Shown: positions 63,474 to 64,000 of the stretch, piece by piece
Position numbering within the stretch: position 1 is the first letter of the stretch
How the letters are laid out: every line of letters starts with the position of its first letter
Assembly (NCBI RefSeq): GCF_017104965.1
Contig: NZ_JAAGPR010000001.1
Location: 434,001 to 498,000, forward strand
Reading direction: 5' to 3'
DNA length: 64,000 nucleotides
From: Paraburkholderia sp. Ac-20340
Lineage (GTDB): Bacteria > Pseudomonadota > Gammaproteobacteria > Burkholderiales > Burkholderiaceae
Made by a program: the position numbers and the translations under genes
Notes under the pieces: generated by a model
Told to the model about the DNA's origin: nothing
Database searches by the model: none
The model's input: only the letters and a program-made list of their open reading frames with translations

Positions 63474-64000
63474 TTAAAGGCGGGTATTGCCGCCGAGCGT
63501 TTCCGCCACCCAATCGGCGATGTAATGGCCGGCGTTGATCGAGTTATCGAAACTCGCGTGCTGCGCGCCGCCTTCGCGATCGGTGAAAATCTTCAGTTCG
63601 CGTTGGGGACTATTGATCAACTGCTCATAGGTGCGATGGGCCCAGGCGAGCGGAATCTGCGTATCCTTTTCACCGTGCGTGACCAGGAAGGGCACGCGAA
63701 TGCGATCGAGCACACCGTCCAGATGCACGTCTTCGGCAATGCGCATGAAATCGTCGATATCTTTTGCGCCCCAGACCCAGCACACGTGCTTCCAGTAATG
63801 CGGAACCGGGAAATCGCCTTCGCGTTGCAGGCGCTTTTTCTGCACGTCGCGCCAGTCGTGATTCGCGCCCCAGACTACGCCGCAAGCAAAGCGCGGTTCG
63901 AAGGCCACGGCGCGCGGGCAGTAGTAGCCGCCGAGCGACACGCCTTCCATGCCGATACGCTTCGGGTCCACGTCGTCGCGCGTTTCCAGCCAGTCGACGA
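63474..64000 (-). CDS. Alpha/beta hydrolase (partial, extends beyond the window)
   Basis: The frame is open to the window edge; 175 residues are present. The nucleophile elbow is GVSLGGYY (Ser), Asp is in THGEKDTQIPL, and His is likely in AQHASFDNS. A GTG at 63971 could be mistaken for a start, but the residues before it (VDWLETRDD) continue the hydrolase fold. FrsA/dienelactone-hydrolase-like enzymes cleave C-C or ester bonds of ring-cleavage products. As far as seen it heads the seven-gene operon. Confidence 0.88.
   Translation of the reverse strand, partial: VDWLETRDDVDPKRIGMEGVSLGGYYCPRAVAFEPRFACGVVWGANHDWRDVQKKRLQREGDFPVPHYWKHVCWVWGAKDIDDFMRIAEDVHLDGVLDRIRVPFLVTHGEKDTQIPLAWAHRTYEQLINSPQRELKIFTDREGGAQHASFDNSINAGHYIADWVAETLGGNTRL

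Overview
The window looks like a chromosomal segment of a high-GC betaproteobacterium of the Burkholderiaceae, most likely Paraburkholderia, Caballeronia or a close relative. The evidence is the codon usage, a DUF4148 and a DUF3331 protein (families concentrated in Burkholderia sensu lato), an OmpC-type porin, and the many oxidoreductase and transporter gene sets. I saw no rRNA, tRNA, CRISPR array, transposase or prophage gene. Both ends cut a gene (DUF3237 protein on the left, alpha/beta hydrolase on the right).

Left part (1-13.6 kb): stress and redox genes. These are an Ohr-type peroxidase, a DUF4148 protein, an amidase, a Tat-exported alpha/beta hydrolase with an Asp nucleophile, a periplasmic thioredoxin-like protein divergent from a CcdA-thioredoxin fusion (DipZ type), a TehA-family transporter, a serine carboxypeptidase lipoprotein, and a frmR-frmA formaldehyde detoxification pair with two good RcnR/FrmR-type operators.

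13.6-27.4 kb: a LuxR regulator, amidohydrolase and MFS transporter; a complete bufferin (RiPP metallophore) operon bufA-bufB-bufC-doxX; a porin; a phosphocholine-specific phospholipase C with a small lipoprotein and a phosphatase-LamG lipoprotein; and a LysR regulator and a DUF3331 protein.

27.4-43.0 kb: the most distinctive region. Two consecutive modules, each with an FdhF/YdeP-type molybdoenzyme, CydA and CydB (short Q-loop, CIO-like bd oxidase), run on the minus strand. They are followed by moaA-moaE-moaD for molybdopterin synthesis. A MocR-type regulator is divergent from the second module, and fdhD with a bestrophin channel lies beyond it. Together they encode cofactor synthesis, cofactor sulfuration, two molybdoenzymes, two quinol oxidases and a regulator, which suggests a self-contained respiratory or redox-balancing system of unknown substrate.

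43.0-57.8 kb: amine or polyamine catabolism. A PuuR-like XRE-cupin regulator and a PuuC-like aldehyde dehydrogenase each have a box resembling the PuuR operator. Around them are a GNAT-deacylase-cupin operon, a PuuB-like oxidase, an amino-acid/opine ABC transporter, a three-subunit HcnABC/opine-oxidase-like dehydrogenase, an AraC regulator and a class III aminotransferase.

57.9-64.0 kb: a tightly overlapping minus-strand operon with alpha/beta hydrolase, extradiol (VOC) dioxygenase, Rieske ferredoxin, flavin monooxygenase, MFS transporter, cyclase and FAH-family hydrolase. This is a catabolic pathway for an aromatic compound I cannot name.

A recurring GTATC(C/T)G motif, twice as a perfect palindrome, sits upstream of the DUF4148/amidase, thioredoxin/dipZ and bufferin genes and may mark a common regulon.
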